Origin: Marinobacter sp.
Lineage (GTDB): Bacteria; Pseudomonadota; Gammaproteobacteria; Pseudomonadales; Oleiphilaceae
NCBI GenBank assembly: GCA_018402255.1
Contig: JAGYIS010000009.1
Coordinates: 62,001-126,000, forward strand
DNA length: 64,000 nt
Direction of reading: 5' to 3'
Positions within the stretch are counted from its first letter, which is position 1, and each line of letters begins with the position of its first letter. The notes under the pieces were generated by a model, which did not search any database, was not told the origin of the DNA, and saw nothing but the letters and a program-made list of their open reading frames with translations. A program made the position numbers and the translations under genes. This document shows, piece after piece, positions 47,703-58,870 of the stretch.

Positions 47703-50303
47703 ATGGCAAAGAACGACCCCGTTGCCGGGGCGGGTGCTGATGCCGCCAAGGTCAATCAGGTTCTTCAGACCGAAACCGGGGGCAGGGCGCTTACCGGACC
47801 CGCGTCTGTCATCCTTTTCGTAATACCCCTTTGCTGGTCTCTGTTTCAGCTCTGGATCGCATCGCCACTGCCGTTTATTCTCAATTTTGGTATTTTCAAT
47901 TCGACCGAAGCGCGCTCTATACACCTCGCCTTCGCGGTATTTTTGGCGTTCTCTGCGTTCCCCATGATCAAGGGCGTACACGCCAACAAAGTGCCCGTCT
48001 ATGACTGGGTGCTGGCATTGGCTGGTGCGTTTTCAGCCTCTTATCTTTATGTTTTTTATAACGAACTTTCAACACGCCCAGGGGCCCCGATTACCGTGGA
48101 TCTCTGGGTTGCAATCGGTGGCCTTATACTGCTGCTTGAAGCTACGCGCCGGGCGCTGGGGCTTCCGCTGGCCATTGTTGCCGCTGTTTTCATCACCTAT
48201 TCGCTGGCCGGTCCCTATATGCCGGATGTTATTGCCCACAAGGGCGTCAGTCTGAACAAGCTGGCGTCACACCAGTGGTTGGGTACGGAAGGTGTGTTTG
48301 GTGTCGCTCTGGGTGTTTCCACCAGTTTTGTCTTCCTGTTTGTTCTGTTCGGTGCGTTGCTTGAGCGGGCCGGAGCTGGCAACTATTTCATCAAGGTCGC
48401 CTATGCCATGCTCGGCCACATGCGTGGTGGGCCTGCCAAGGCAGCCGTTGTGTCCAGTGGCTTGAGTGGCGTGATTTCTGGCTCCTCCATTGCCAACGTG
48501 GTCACCACGGGCACCTTTACCATTCCGCTGATGAAGCGAGTCGGGTTTCCTGCGACCAAGGCGGGTGCCGTTGAAGTGGCTGCCTCAACCAATGGTCAGC
48601 TTACGCCACCCATTATGGGGGCTGCGGCTTTCCTGATGGTTGAATACGTTGGTATCTCGTATCTCGAGGTTATCAAGCACGCGATATTGCCGGCGCTGAT
48701 TTCCTACGTGGCTTTGATCTACATCGTTCATCTCGAGGCTTGTAAGCTAAAGATGGAGGGTGTGGAGCGCCTTAACCGTCCAACTCTCGCTCAGCGTATG
48801 CTGACTTGGGTGGTGGTGCTCCTGGCTCTGATTATTCTGACGCTCGGAGTGTATTACGGTATCGGTTGGACCAAGGATGCTTATGGTGATGCTGCGACAT
48901 GGGTTCTCGGGGCGGGTGTGTTAGCTGCATACGCGGGACTGCTCAGCTATGCCACGGGTTTTCCAGATCTTGAAGAAGATGATCCCGAAGCTGATATGGG
49001 CGAATTGCCGGAAGTCGGGCCTACCGTAAAAACCGGTTTGTATTATCTCCTGCCGGTTGTCGTGCTGATTTGGTGCCTGACGGTGGAACGATTTTCTCCC
49101 CAGTTGTCGGCCTTCTGGGCAACCCTGTTTATGATCTTTATTGTCATCACCCAGCGGCCGCTCAAGGCGTTTTTTCTGCGCCGCGGCCAGATGCTCTCGG
49201 AGTTTACCGGTGGTTTTGTCGATCTGGCGCATTCCCTGGCCACCGGTGCCCGAAACATGGTCGGCATTGGTGTCGCCACGGCAACAGCCGGTATTGTGGT
49301 CGGCACAGTGACATTAACCGGCATTGGTCTGGTGATGACGGAGTTTGTCGAGTTCCTCTCGGGCGGTAATCTGATGTTAATGCTGATCTTTACTGCGGTG
49401 ATCAGCCTGATTCTGGGGATGGGCTTGCCTACCACGGCCAATTACATCGTAGTGTCTACGTTGATGGCGCCGGTGATCGTAACTTTGGGTGCCCAGAATG
49501 GCCTGCTGGTTCCTCTGATTGCCGTGCATTTGTTCGTGTTCTATTTCGGGATATTGGCGGACGACACACCGCCCGTTGGTTTGGCCGCCTACGCGGCGGC
49601 GGCTATTTCCGGGGCAGATCCGATACGCACGGGTATTCAGGGGTTTGCCTACGATATTCGAACCGCCATCTTGCCGTTCATGTTTATCTTCAACACCCAG
49701 TTGTTGTTAATTGGACTGACCGGATGGCTGGATCTTTTGATCACTATTGCGAGCGCAGTGACGGCCATGCTGGTGTTCTCTGCGGCAACTCAGGGTTACT
49801 GGTTCACTAAGAGCTATAAGTGGGAGAGCCTGCTTCTGGTGCTGATTACGTTTACCCTGTTCCGGCCCGGGTTCTGGTGGGATATGGTTTATCCACCGTA
49901 TGAGGAGCGTCAGGGTGCCGAGATTATGGAGTATGTTGAAACGGCTCCAGCAGACATGGCCACTGTTTTCCGAGTCTCGGGCATGAGTTTGGATGGCACG
50001 GATACGACCACCTATGTTCAGTTTGAGATACCTGAAGGTGATTCCGCCCAGGCGCGGATGGCCGCGGTCGGCCTGGAGGTATCGGATGCTGGCGATGCGC
50101 TGGCGGTGGACTTTGTCGATTTCGATAGCCCTGCGCAAAAGGCTGGTATTGAATTTGGCTGGAACATAGAGGCGGTGCAGGCATCGCTGGAGCGCCCACC
50201 CCGCGAACTGATGTTTATTCCGGCTTTGCTGTTGCTGGCCGCGATAGCCTTTGGGCAACTTAAACGCAAGGCCAGAGAGGAAGCTCAGCCACAGCAAGCC
50301 TGA
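47703..50303 (+). CDS. Fused TRAP transporter permease (DctQ-DctM type) with DUF3394 C-terminus
   Basis: The protein has 866 residues and about 16 or more membrane helices. The N-terminal part is the small (4-helix) subunit and the larger part is the DctM-type channel, with the [26 protein letters not shown] motif near residue 258 and [19 protein letters not shown] near 573, both conserved in TAXI-type fused permeases. The last 130 residues are the DUF3394 extension, with a PDZ-like [16 protein letters not shown] segment and one more membrane helix. It imports a small organic acid with sodium or protons, in pair with the TAXI receptor. Confidence 0.94.
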   Translation: MAKNDPVAGAGADAAKVNQVLQTETGGRALTGPASVILFVIPLCWSLFQLWIASPLPFILNFGIFNSTEARSIHLAFAVFLAFSAFPMIKGVHANKVPVYDWVLALAGAFSASYLYVFYNELSTRPGAPITVDLWVAIGGLILLLEATRRALGLPLAIVAAVFITYSLAGPYMPDVIAHKGVSLNKLASHQWLGTEGVFGVALGVSTSFVFLFVLFGALLERAGAGNYFIKVAYAMLGHMRGGPAKAAVVSSGLSGVISGSSIANVVTTGTFTIPLMKRVGFPATKAGAVEVAASTNGQLTPPIMGAAAFLMVEYVGISYLEVIKHAILPALISYVALIYIVHLEACKLKMEGVERLNRPTLAQRMLTWVVVLLALIILTLGVYYGIGWTKDAYGDAATWVLGAGVLAAYAGLLSYATGFPDLEEDDPEADMGELPEVGPTVKTGLYYLLPVVVLIWCLTVERFSPQLSAFWATLFMIFIVITQRPLKAFFLRRGQMLSEFTGGFVDLAHSLATGARNMVGIGVATATAGIVVGTVTLTGIGLVMTEFVEFLSGGNLMLMLIFTAVISLILGMGLPTTANYIVVSTLMAPVIVTLGAQNGLLVPLIAVHLFVFYFGILADDTPPVGLAAYAAAAISGADPIRTGIQGFAYDIRTAILPFMFIFNTQLLLIGLTGWLDLLITIASAVTAMLVFSAATQGYWFTKSYKWESLLLVLITFTLFRPGFWWDMVYPPYEERQGAEIMEYVETAPADMATVFRVSGMSLDGTDTTTYVQFEIPEGDSAQARMAAVGLEVSDAGDALAVDFVDFDSPAQKAGIEFGWNIEAVQASLERPPRELMFIPALLLLAAIAFGQLKRKAREEAQPQQA

Positions 50304-50322
50304 ATCAGATTGCTGGTCTCGG

Positions 50323-50350
50323 AAAACCCGGCATTGTTGCCGGGTTTTTT
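50323..50350 (+). terminator. Rho-independent terminator after the TRAP permease gene
   Basis: AAAACCCGGC/GCCGGGTTTT hairpin with loop ATTGTT and an extended T tract. Ends the transport unit before the thrS leader. Confidence 0.93.
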
Positions 50351-50372
50351 TCTGGTAAACTCGCCTGCAAAT

Positions 50373-50429
50373 CGGCCCGCGGTTTGTATCGCGGACGCCG
50401 GCCACCATGTGATCTTTGGTATAGATCAC
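50373..50429 (+). promoter_or_regulatory. thrS leader: two hairpins that mimic tRNA-Thr anticodon arms
   Basis: The 3' hairpin (50409-50429) has a perfect 7-base stem GTGATCT/AGATCAC and a 7-base loop TTGGTAT, so it has U33 and GGU at anticodon positions 34-36, then A37. The E. coli tRNA-Thr (GGU) loop is TTGGTAA. The 5' hairpin (50373-50400) has stem CGGC-CCGCG with an AC bulge on the other side and loop GTTTGTAT, whose last seven bases resemble the tRNA-Thr (UGU) loop CTTGTAA. The ribosome site lies about 15 bases beyond the second hairpin. This is the layout of the E. coli thrS operator, where threonyl-tRNA synthetase binds its own mRNA and blocks the ribosome. Confidence 0.78.
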
Positions 50430-50455
50430 CGCTGAGAAACCATCAGGAGCGTTCC

Positions 50456-52381
50456 ATGCCCGTCATTACCCTGCCGGATGGCAGTCACCGCAGTTTTGCA
50501 GAATCCGTTACCGTTCACGACGTTGCCGCCGATATTGGCGCCGGTCTCGCCAAGGCCGCTCTGGCCGGGAAAGTGAATGGCAAGCTTGTGGACACCAGTC
50601 ACCTGATCGAAAACGATGTCGATCTCGCCATTGTGACCGAGCGTGATGACGACGGCGTAGATGTGATTCGCCACTCAACTGCCCACCTGATGGCAATGGC
50701 GGTACAGGATCTGTTCCCCGGCGCCCAGGTAACCATCGGGCCGGTGATCGAAAACGGCTTTTACTACGACTTCAAGTATGAGCGCCCGTTCACCAACGAA
50801 GACCTGGCGCGCATTGAAAAGCGAATGGAAGAGCTGGCCAAGCAGGACTTGCAGGTATCCCGCTCCATTATGTCCCGGGGTGAGGCGGTCAAGCTGTTTG
50901 AAAAGATGGGCGAGGAGTACAAGGTTCGTATCATCGAGGACATCCCTGGTGAAGAGGATCTCTCATTTTACAGTCAGGGTGATTTCATCGACCTTTGCCG
51001 TGGGCCTCACGTGCCCAGCACGGGCAAGCTGAAAGCGTTCAAGCTGACCAAGGTGGCAGGTGCGTTCTGGCGTGGTGATCAGAACAACGAACAGTTGCAG
51101 CGCATTTACGGCACTGCCTGGGGCAACAAGAAAGAACTGAAGGCCTACCTGAATCGCCTGGAAGAGGCCGAAAAGCGGGACCACCGTAAGATCGGCAAGA
51201 AGCTGGGCCTTTTCCACATGCAGGAAGAGGCGCCGGGTATGGTGTTCTGGCATCCGGATGGTTGGTCGCTGTATCAGGAAATCGAGCAGTACATGCGGGC
51301 CAAGCAGCATCAGCATGGGTACAAGGAAATCAAGACGCCACAGGTGGTGTCCCGTACCTTGTGGGAAAAGTCCGGCCATTGGGACAAGTTCAAGGATGGC
51401 ATGTTCACCACGGAGTCCGAGAAGCACGATTACGCCATCAAACCCATGAACTGCCCCTGTCACGTGCAGGTGTTCAATCAGGGCTTGAAGAGCTACAAGG
51501 ACCTGCCGCTGCGCCTGGCGGAGTTTGGCTCATGCCATCGCAACGAGGCCTCCGGCGCGCTGCACGGCCTGATGCGGGTGCGCGGCTTTACCCAGGATGA
51601 CGCTCACATTTTCTGTGAGGAAGACGCCATTCAGGAAGAAGTGTCTGCGTTCATGAACATGCTGCACGAGGTGTATGCAGACTTCGGCTTTACCGAGATT
51701 CTGTACAAGCTGTCGACCCGCCCGGAAAAACGTGTTGGATCGGATGAAGTCTGGGACAAGGCAGAGGCGGCCCTGGAAGAAGCCCTGAACCGGGAAGGGG
51801 TTGATTGGGAATTGCTGCCAGGTGAAGGGGCCTTCTACGGGCCCAAAATCGAGTTTTCCCTGAAGGATTGTCTCGGCCGGGTGTGGCAGTGTGGTACTAT
51901 TCAGGTCGATTTTTCGATGCCGGGCCGATTGGGGGCCCAATATGTGGCTGATAATTCCGAGCGGAAAACGCCGGTTATGCTGCATCGGGCGGTTCTCGGG
52001 TCTTTTGAGCGGTTTATCGGTATACTGATCGAAGAATACGAAGGTGCGTTTCCCACCTGGCTGGCGCCAACACAGATTGCGGTGCTGAATATTACCGACA
52101 ATCAGCGTGATTATTGTCAGAATCTGGCCAAAAAATGGGATTCTTTGGGATATCGGGTTAATGCTGACTTGAGAAACGAGAAGATCGGCTTTAAAATCCG
52201 CGAGCATACTCTTAACAAGGTTCCCTATCTTGTCGTCGTCGGCGACAAAGAAGTCGAGAACAATGCGGTCGCAGTGCGTACCCGCAAAGGTGAAGACTTA
52301 GGGACCCTATCGCTTGAAGCGTTTGAACAGCTGTTGGCTGATGACATTCAACGCAAAGGCAGAACCAAAACGGAGATCTGA
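50456..52381 (+). CDS. thrS: Threonine-tRNA ligase
   Basis: The protein has 641 residues from the ATG at 50456 ([14 protein letters not shown]) with an AGGAG ribosome site; an upstream frame is open but covers the leader hairpins. It has the N-terminal TGS domain, the zinc-binding editing domain ([15 protein letters not shown]; then [13 protein letters not shown]), the class II catalytic core with [30 protein letters not shown], and the anticodon-binding C-terminal domain. It charges tRNA-Thr and edits Ser-tRNA-Thr. Likely autoregulated by the leader hairpins. Confidence 0.98.
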   Translation: MPVITLPDGSHRSFAESVTVHDVAADIGAGLAKAALAGKVNGKLVDTSHLIENDVDLAIVTERDDDGVDVIRHSTAHLMAMAVQDLFPGAQVTIGPVIENGFYYDFKYERPFTNEDLARIEKRMEELAKQDLQVSRSIMSRGEAVKLFEKMGEEYKVRIIEDIPGEEDLSFYSQGDFIDLCRGPHVPSTGKLKAFKLTKVAGAFWRGDQNNEQLQRIYGTAWGNKKELKAYLNRLEEAEKRDHRKIGKKLGLFHMQEEAPGMVFWHPDGWSLYQEIEQYMRAKQHQHGYKEIKTPQVVSRTLWEKSGHWDKFKDGMFTTESEKHDYAIKPMNCPCHVQVFNQGLKSYKDLPLRLAEFGSCHRNEASGALHGLMRVRGFTQDDAHIFCEEDAIQEEVSAFMNMLHEVYADFGFTEILYKLSTRPEKRVGSDEVWDKAEAALEEALNREGVDWELLPGEGAFYGPKIEFSLKDCLGRVWQCGTIQVDFSMPGRLGAQYVADNSERKTPVMLHRAVLGSFERFIGILIEEYEGAFPTWLAPTQIAVLNITDNQRDYCQNLAKKWDSLGYRVNADLRNEKIGFKIREHTLNKVPYLVVVGDKEVENNAVAVRTRKGEDLGTLSLEAFEQLLADDIQRKGRTKTEI

Positions 52382-52383
52382 TT

Positions 52384-52923
52384 ATTAAACAGCGAACGAA
52401 TCGGGGTGGGCGTACTCCAAAAGCGCCTATCAATGAGAATATTGACGCAACTGAAGTCCGCCTGATCGATGCCGAAGGCAATCAGGTTGGGGTTGTATCG
52501 ATCGAGGATGCCATTCGAATGGCAGAAGAAGCCACCCTTGATCTGGTGCAGGTTACGGATTCCGATCCGATCGTCTGTAAGATAATGGATTACGGCAAGA
52601 AGATCTTCGACGAAAAGAAAGCGAAGGCAGCTGCCAAGAAGAAACAGAAGCAGACGCAAGTCAAAGAGCTTAAGTTCCGTCCAGGAACTGAAGAAGGGGA
52701 TTATCAGGTAAAACTACGCAACCTGATACGTTTCCTTGAAAACGGGGACCGCGGCAAGATTACGATTCGGTTCCGTGGCCGTGAGATGGCACACCAGGAA
52801 ATCGGTATGAAACTCATGGAGCGGATCGAAAAAGATCTTGAAGAAATCGCGACGGTTGAGATGCGGCCGAAAATGGAAGGCCGGCAGATGACCATGATTG
52901 TGGCTCCCCGCAAAAAGAAGTGA
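52384..52923 (+). CDS. infC: Translation initiation factor IF-3 with ATT start codon
   Basis: The protein has 179 residues if it starts at the ATT at 52384, two bases after the thrS stop: [19 protein letters not shown] fits the IF-3 N-terminus perfectly. ATG or GTG starts further in would lose conserved residues. The linker [17 protein letters not shown] and the C-terminal domain [17 protein letters not shown] are typical. Known infC genes use AUU so that IF-3, which rejects non-standard starts, limits its own synthesis. IF-3 binds 30S and checks the start codon. Confidence 0.96.
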   Translation: MKQRTNRGGRTPKAPINENIDATEVRLIDAEGNQVGVVSIEDAIRMAEEATLDLVQVTDSDPIVCKIMDYGKKIFDEKKAKAAAKKKQKQTQVKELKFRPGTEEGDYQVKLRNLIRFLENGDRGKITIRFRGREMAHQEIGMKLMERIEKDLEEIATVEMRPKMEGRQMTMIVAPRKKK

Positions 52924-52941
52924 ACCTGATCCTGTGATGGG

Positions 52942-52964
52942 TCCCCCGCTTTGGCGGGGGATTT
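52942..52964 (+). terminator. GC-rich hairpin between infC and rpmI
   Basis: An 8-base stem TCCCCCGC/GCGGGGGA with TTTG loop is followed by only three T. It lies in the infC-rpmI gap, where the E. coli operon has complex L20-controlled structure. It may be a weak terminator or part of the rpmI leader. Confidence 0.5.
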
Positions 52965-53018
52965 GTCGTTCAGGGGCACAATTGTTTTACTTAAAAATAG
53001 AATGCGGAGTTTTAAAAA

Positions 53019-53210
53019 ATGCCTAAGATGAAAACCAAAAGCGGAGCTACCAAGCGGTTCAAGAAAACCGCCACTGGCTTCAAGCACAAGCAGTCCTTCA
53101 CCAGTCATATCCTGACCAAGAAGAGCCCAAAGCGTAAGCGTCAGCTGCGCGGCACCAAGCTGATTGCCAAGTCTGACGTGGCGTCAATCAAGCGTATGAC
53201 GGCTTGCTGA
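53019..53210 (+). CDS. rpmI: 50S ribosomal protein bL35
   Basis: The protein has 63 residues, rich in lysine and arginine, with [21 protein letters not shown] at the start and [16 protein letters not shown] in the middle, as in all bL35. It is a small 23S rRNA-binding protein. rplT follows 50 bases on; the pair is normally regulated together by L20. Confidence 0.97.
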   Translation: MPKMKTKSGATKRFKKTATGFKHKQSFTSHILTKKSPKRKRQLRGTKLIAKSDVASIKRMTAC

Positions 53211-53260
53211 TTCAGCAGCCAATCATTCTTGCTCAGGTATTAAGGTAGAAGGATTAAAGT

Positions 53261-53614
53261 ATGGCTCGTGTAAAACGTGGCGTGGTAGCACGTCGTCGTC
53301 ACAAAAAGATTCTCAAGCAGGCCAAGGGTTATTACGGCGCTCGTAGCCGTGTATTCCGCGTTGCCAAGCAAGCGGTTATCAAGGCCGGTCAGTACGCTTA
53401 CCGCGACCGTCGTAACCGCAAGCGTGCGTTCCGCGCACTGTGGATCGCCCGTATCAACGCTGGTGCCCGTGCTAACGGTCTGTCTTACAGCCGTTTGATC
53501 GCTGGTCTGAAGAAAGCGAATGTTGAAATCGATCGTAAGGTTCTGGCGGATCTGGCCATGAACGAGCAGCAGGCATTTGCCGCTGTTGTAGAGAAAGCCA
53601 AAGCATCCCTGTGA
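53261..53614 (+). CDS. rplT: 50S ribosomal protein bL20
   Basis: The protein has 117 residues. [33 protein letters not shown] and [22 protein letters not shown] are family hallmarks. L20 is needed early in 50S assembly and in other gammaproteobacteria represses rpmI-rplT translation. A hairpin series and terminator follow before pheS. Confidence 0.98.
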   Translation: MARVKRGVVARRRHKKILKQAKGYYGARSRVFRVAKQAVIKAGQYAYRDRRNRKRAFRALWIARINAGARANGLSYSRLIAGLKKANVEIDRKVLADLAMNEQQAFAAVVEKAKASL

Positions 53615-53627
53615 TTGCTTAAGCTCT

Positions 53628-54751
<1,124 letters not shown>

Positions 54752-54823
54752 GCCTCAGGGCAGACCGGCGCAAACAGGACTCCGAATCAACCGCATAAAC
54801 CGCATCAGGACAAGGCAACAACG

Positions 54824-57196
54824 ATGAAATTCAGTGAACAGTGGCTGCGCGAGTGGGTTAATCCGAGCATTGGCTCTCAGGATTTGATGGACCAGATCAC
54901 CATGGCAGGGCTTGAAGTTGACGGCTTTGAGCCGGTGGCGGGCGAATTCAGCGGTGTGGTCGTGGGCGAAGTGCTCTCCGTTGCGCCGCATCCCGATGCC
55001 GACAAGCTGCGTGTTTGCCAGGTCAGTGATGGCCAGCAGACGGTTCAGGTGGTTTGTGGTGCGCCCAATGTACGTGATGGCCTGAAAGTACCGTTTGCCG
55101 TTGTCGGTGCGGTTCTGCCCGGCAACTTCAAGATCAAGAAGGCGAAACTTCGCGGCCAACCCTCCGAAGGTATGCTCTGTTCCGAGTCTGAACTGGCGTT
55201 GTCTGAAAACCACGACGGCTTGATGGAATTGCCGGCGGATGCGCCGGTCGGTCAGGACGTCGCGGAGTATCTGAAGCTGAACGACATTACCATTGATGTC
55301 GACCTGACCCCGAACCGCAGTGACTGCCTGTCAATCCGCGGCCTGGCCCGGGAAGTGGGCGTGTTGAACAGCCTGCTGGCCAGCGCCCCTGAGATTGAAC
55401 CTGTGGAGGCGGTGCATTCGGAGGTCCCGGATATTCGTGTGCAGGCGCCTGCAGGGTGCCCCCGTTATCTCGGTCGTATCCTGCGCAATGTGAACCTGCA
55501 AGCAGAAACGCCCTTGTGGATGCAGGAAAAGCTGCGTCGTTCCGGTGTCCGTTCTATCGATGCCGCGGTCGATGTGACGAATTACGTGATGCTTGAGTTG
55601 GGGCAGCCGATGCATGCCTTTGACCGGGAAGAGATTGCCGGTGGCATCATTGTGCGTATGGCGGCTGCCGGCGAAAAGCTGGTGCTGCTGGATGGCCAGG
55701 AAGTCGAGTTGACGCCCGAAATCCTGGTCATTGCCGATCATGAAAAGCCGGTCGCCATTGCCGGTGTGATGGGGGGCGAGCATTCCGGTGTCGGTGACAA
55801 GACGCGTGACCTGGTGTTGGAGTCGGCCTATTTTGATCCGATCACCCTGGCCGGCAAGGCGCGCCAATTTGGCTTGCACACCGATGCCTCCCATCGCTTT
55901 GAGCGCGGCGTGGACTATCAACTGGCCCGTGACGCCATGGAACGGGCCACTCGGTTGCTGATGGATATCGTCGGCGGCGAGCCGGGTGAGATTGTTGAAG
56001 TGGTGAGCGAGGAGCATCTGCCCAAGCCGCGAGTCATCGATTTGAGAGAACAGCGCCTGGCCAGTGTTCTGGGTCTGTCTATTCATCGCACCACGGTTGA
56101 AGAAATACTTTCCCGCCTGGGCCTGCACGTCGACAAGTTGCTGAAAGACGGCTGGCGAATCAGTGTGCCCAGCTTCCGCCCGGATATCTCCATTGAGGAA
56201 GATCTGATCGAGGAAGTCGGGCGGATTTACGGTTACAACAATCTGCCGGTCACCGAACCGTCCGGTTCTTTGGGTTTGCGGGCTCGGGATGAGGCGGTAC
56301 GGCCGTTGTCTGCGATCCGTAATTTCTTTGTTGCCCAGGGCTATCAGGAAGCGATTACCTACAGCTTTGTAGATCCCAAGGTACAACAACTGATTGATCC
56401 GGAGCGTGAAGGGATTGCTCTGGCGAATCCGATCTCCGCTGACTTGTCTGTCATGCGCACCACCTTGTGGAGCGGCCTGTTGAAGACTGTTGTGCACAAC
56501 CAGAACCGGCAGCAGCCACGGATTCGATTGTTCGAGACCGGCCTGCGCTTTGAAAACACCGGTGAAGGCATTGATCAGCAGCCGATGCTGGCTGGCGTGG
56601 TGGTGGGCAATCAGGTTCAGGAAAACTGGGTAAACGGTCGCAGAACAGCAGACTTCTTTGATGTAAAAGGAGAGTTGGAAAGCCTGTTCCGTGTGCTGGG
56701 TATCGAAATCCAGTTTCTGGCCAGTCAGCACCCGGCGTTGCACCCGGGCCAGACCGCGCAATTGCTGCGTGATGGCGAACATGTAGGCTGGTTAGGCACC
56801 TTGCACCCACAAGTTCAGAAAAATCTTGAACTTAATGGCACGATCCTGATGTTTGAGCTATTCTTGAATTCGATCGTTACCGGATATGTGCCTAATTTCA
56901 AAGATATTTCAAAATTCCCGGAAGTTCGGCGGGATTTGGCTATTATCATTGGAAGCGAGGTGGCGTTCGCTCAGGTGGAGCATGTGGCACGTGAGCATGC
57001 CGGCGAACATCTCACGGCGTTGCGTGTGTTTGATGTCTATGAAGGGGAAAACCTGGGCGAGGGTAACCGAAGCCTGGCATTAAGCCTGTTCTGGCAGCAT
57101 CCTGAGCGCACACTCAACGAAGACGAAGTGCATTCGCTCTTCAACGGGGTTATTGATGCCTTGAAAGAAGAGTTAGGCGCAACACTGAGGAGTTGA
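54824..57196 (+). CDS. pheT: Phenylalanine-tRNA ligase beta subunit
   Basis: The protein has 790 residues. The order is typical: tRNA-binding OB-fold near residues 40-150 (HPDADKLRVCQV), B3/B4 editing domain, B5 domain, class II-like core, and a C-terminal anticodon-binding ferredoxin fold. The reading frame is intact. Its stop lies three bases before the ihfA ATG. Confidence 0.98.
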   Translation: MKFSEQWLREWVNPSIGSQDLMDQITMAGLEVDGFEPVAGEFSGVVVGEVLSVAPHPDADKLRVCQVSDGQQTVQVVCGAPNVRDGLKVPFAVVGAVLPGNFKIKKAKLRGQPSEGMLCSESELALSENHDGLMELPADAPVGQDVAEYLKLNDITIDVDLTPNRSDCLSIRGLAREVGVLNSLLASAPEIEPVEAVHSEVPDIRVQAPAGCPRYLGRILRNVNLQAETPLWMQEKLRRSGVRSIDAAVDVTNYVMLELGQPMHAFDREEIAGGIIVRMAAAGEKLVLLDGQEVELTPEILVIADHEKPVAIAGVMGGEHSGVGDKTRDLVLESAYFDPITLAGKARQFGLHTDASHRFERGVDYQLARDAMERATRLLMDIVGGEPGEIVEVVSEEHLPKPRVIDLREQRLASVLGLSIHRTTVEEILSRLGLHVDKLLKDGWRISVPSFRPDISIEEDLIEEVGRIYGYNNLPVTEPSGSLGLRARDEAVRPLSAIRNFFVAQGYQEAITYSFVDPKVQQLIDPEREGIALANPISADLSVMRTTLWSGLLKTVVHNQNRQQPRIRLFETGLRFENTGEGIDQQPMLAGVVVGNQVQENWVNGRRTADFFDVKGELESLFRVLGIEIQFLASQHPALHPGQTAQLLRDGEHVGWLGTLHPQVQKNLELNGTILMFELFLNSIVTGYVPNFKDISKFPEVRRDLAIIIGSEVAFAQVEHVAREHAGEHLTALRVFDVYEGENLGEGNRSLALSLFWQHPERTLNEDEVHSLFNGVIDALKEELGATLRS

Positions 57197-57199
57197 CAG

Positions 57200-57502
57200 A
57201 TGGCGGCTTTGACGAAGGCGGACATGGCAGAGCGCTTGTATGAAGAGCTGGGTCTCAACAAGCGGGAGGCCAAGGAAATGGTCGAGGCTTTCTTCGATGA
57301 AATCAGAGGCGCACTCAGCCATAATGAGCAGGTGAAGTTGTCCGGTTTTGGCAATTTCGATCTCAGGGACAAGAAACAGCGGCCGGGAAGGAACCCGAAG
57401 ACGGGTGAAGAAATTCCGATCAGTGCACGACGCGTAGTTACGTTTCGACCAGGCCAGAAACTGAAGCAGAAAGTAGAAGCGTATGCTGGAACCGAGTCAT
57501 AA
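57200..57502 (+). CDS. ihfA: Integration host factor subunit alpha
   Basis: The protein has 100 residues. The HU/IHF fold is clear: [26 protein letters not shown], then VKLSGFGNF, and the DNA-bending arm [11 protein letters not shown] with the intercalating Pro. The pheST-ihfA order is standard in gammaproteobacteria. IHF bends DNA at many promoters. The MerR gene overlaps its last 20 bases. Confidence 0.98.
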   Translation: MAALTKADMAERLYEELGLNKREAKEMVEAFFDEIRGALSHNEQVKLSGFGNFDLRDKKQRPGRNPKTGEEIPISARRVVTFRPGQKLKQKVEAYAGTES

Positions 57503-57848
57503 CAACGAGCTCCCCACGATCCCGGGGAAACGCTACTTTACAATAGGTGAGGTGGCTGAGCTGTGTGCGGTAAAAGCACACGTACTGCGTTATTGGGAGC
57601 AGGAATTTCCGCAGCTGTCTCCGGTCAAGCGCCGTGGGAACCGCCGCTATTATCAGCGGGCAGACGTGATCACCATCCGTCAGATCCGCAGCCTGCTTTA
57701 TGATCAGGGCTACACCATTGGTGGGGCCAAGCAGAAGCTGAGTAGCACTGAGGTGAAAGACGACACCACCCAGTATAAACAGCTGATCAGGCAGATGATC
57801 ACCGAACTTGAAGAAGTTCTGGACGTTCTCAACGCCCCCGTTCGCTGA
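57483..57848 (+). CDS. MerR family transcriptional regulator
   Basis: The protein has 121 residues. The MerR helix-turn-helix lies at residues 14-80: [28 protein letters not shown] and [34 protein letters not shown] short C-terminal coiled coil follows and there is no effector domain with cysteines. The gene overlaps ihfA by 20 bases, as its ortholog does in Pseudomonas. Its targets are unknown. A tRNA-Pro that follows this gene in some relatives is not present here. Confidence 0.93.
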   Translation: MLEPSHNNELPTIPGKRYFTIGEVAELCAVKAHVLRYWEQEFPQLSPVKRRGNRRYYQRADVITIRQIRSLLYDQGYTIGGAKQKLSSTEVKDDTTQYKQLIRQMITELEEVLDVLNAPVR

Positions 57849-57872
57849 GAGTTAGCGATTTCAGGTGGTAGG

Positions 57873-57909
57873 AAAGGCCGGAGGCGACACGCTCGCTCCG
57901 GCCTTTTTT
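57873..57909 (+). terminator. Rho-independent terminator of the pheST-ihfA-merR operon
   Basis: Stem AAAGGCCGGAG/CTCCGGCCTTT with a GC-rich 12-base loop and six T. It marks the end of the translation block. Confidence 0.93.
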
Positions 57910-57931
57910 CATGCCGTAGTGCCGGCTGCGC

Positions 57932-58120
57932 TTATTTGGTCCTGCAGGTTTTGATGCCCAGCAGAGAGTAGGCAGGGCAGTTGCCCATGGCAGCTGTCGC
58001 CAGTGGCACGACACCAAGCCAGCCCCAGGCTGTCTGCGGCCCCACGAATACCAGGGCAAGCAGCACAATGCCAACAATAGCGCGAACAATTCGATCAGTA
58101 GAACCCATGTTTACCGTCAT
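57932..58120 (-). CDS. DUF2892 (YgaP-like) small membrane protein
   Basis: The protein has 62 residues from the ATG at 58120, which follows a strong AGGAGAGAGGAAG ribosome site. Two hydrophobic helices flank a TAWGWLG turn, then NCPAYSLLGIKTC with two cysteines, as in DUF2892 (the YgaP transmembrane type). Function is unknown. A much longer frame is open upstream on this strand but would overlap the Crp/Fnr gene. It is divergent from that gene, so control by it is possible. Confidence 0.85.
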   Translation of the reverse strand: MTVNMGSTDRIVRAIVGIVLLALVFVGPQTAWGWLGVVPLATAAMGNCPAYSLLGIKTCRTK

Positions 58121-58229
58121 CTTCCTCTCTCCTATGTGATGTCGGATGATGGAACTATAGGTCCGCATCGGATCGCGTTCAGTGATAATGTCACACAGCC
58201 AACCATGAATTTTGCGCTCGGAGCCGATA

Positions 58230-58870
58230 ATGGCGAAACACAGCATTCTGGAAACGCTCAACGACAGCTTGCGTAAAGACACGGTGACATCAATCCGTGC
58301 CATGCGATTTCCCCAGGACAGGTTCTTTTCAGCGCTGGAGAGCAGTGTCGCGGACTGCCGTTGGTCCTTGAAGGCAGCATCAAGGTGCAGATGACCGGTG
58401 CGTCGGGCCATGGCATTGTGCTTTATCGAATGGGCGCAGATGATATCTGCACATTGTCTATCGGCTGTCTGATGACGGGGCGCAGCTATCGCGCTGAAGC
58501 AATTGTTGAGGACGAAGCCGAGGCGGCGATTATTCCACGAGGATTGTTTGATCGACTGATGGATCAATCTGCCGATTTCCGACTTGCCATTATGGAGTCA
58601 TACGGCCGCCGACTGGATGAGTTGATGCTGCTGGTGGAAGAAGTGGCATTCCATCGGATGGATGAGCGTCTGGAAGAATGGTTGCTGGCCAGGGCTGATC
58701 AGGGCCAGACCATTTTGAGCATCACCCATCAGGAGTTGGGGGTCGAGCTGGGTACAGCGCGGGAAGTCGTCAGTCGCTTGCTCAAAGAGCTGGAACGACA
58801 GGATCAGGTCAGGCTGGCGCGGGGCAAGATCGAACTGACCGGGCTAGCCAGTAAGCGAGCGCCGGCCTGA
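58230..58870 (+). pseudogene. Crp/Fnr family regulator, broken by one-base frameshift
   Basis: The intact protein would be about 214 residues. The first part (from 58230) starts MAKHSILETLNDSL. The second (from 58313 onward) reads PGQVLFSAGEQCRGLPLVLEGSIKVQM, the cyclic-nucleotide-binding fold, and ends in a Crp-type helix-turn-helix (SITHQELGVELGTAREVVSRLLKELERQ). The join is the four C at 58311-58314, where five C restore one frame (RFPPGQVLFS). Without the fix, the second frame has no good start. No FNR-type iron-sulfur cysteine cluster is seen at the N-terminus. Likely a sequencing artefact. Confidence 0.85.

Noticed and set aside
55331..56782. 483-codon open frame on the minus strand
   Set aside because: It is antisense to pheT, a well-conserved essential gene; composition is rich in Gln and His, typical of shadow frames.
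57932..58567. 211-residue minus-strand protein
   Set aside because: Only the last 62 residues match a family (DUF2892) and have a ribosome site; the rest overlaps the Crp/Fnr gene.
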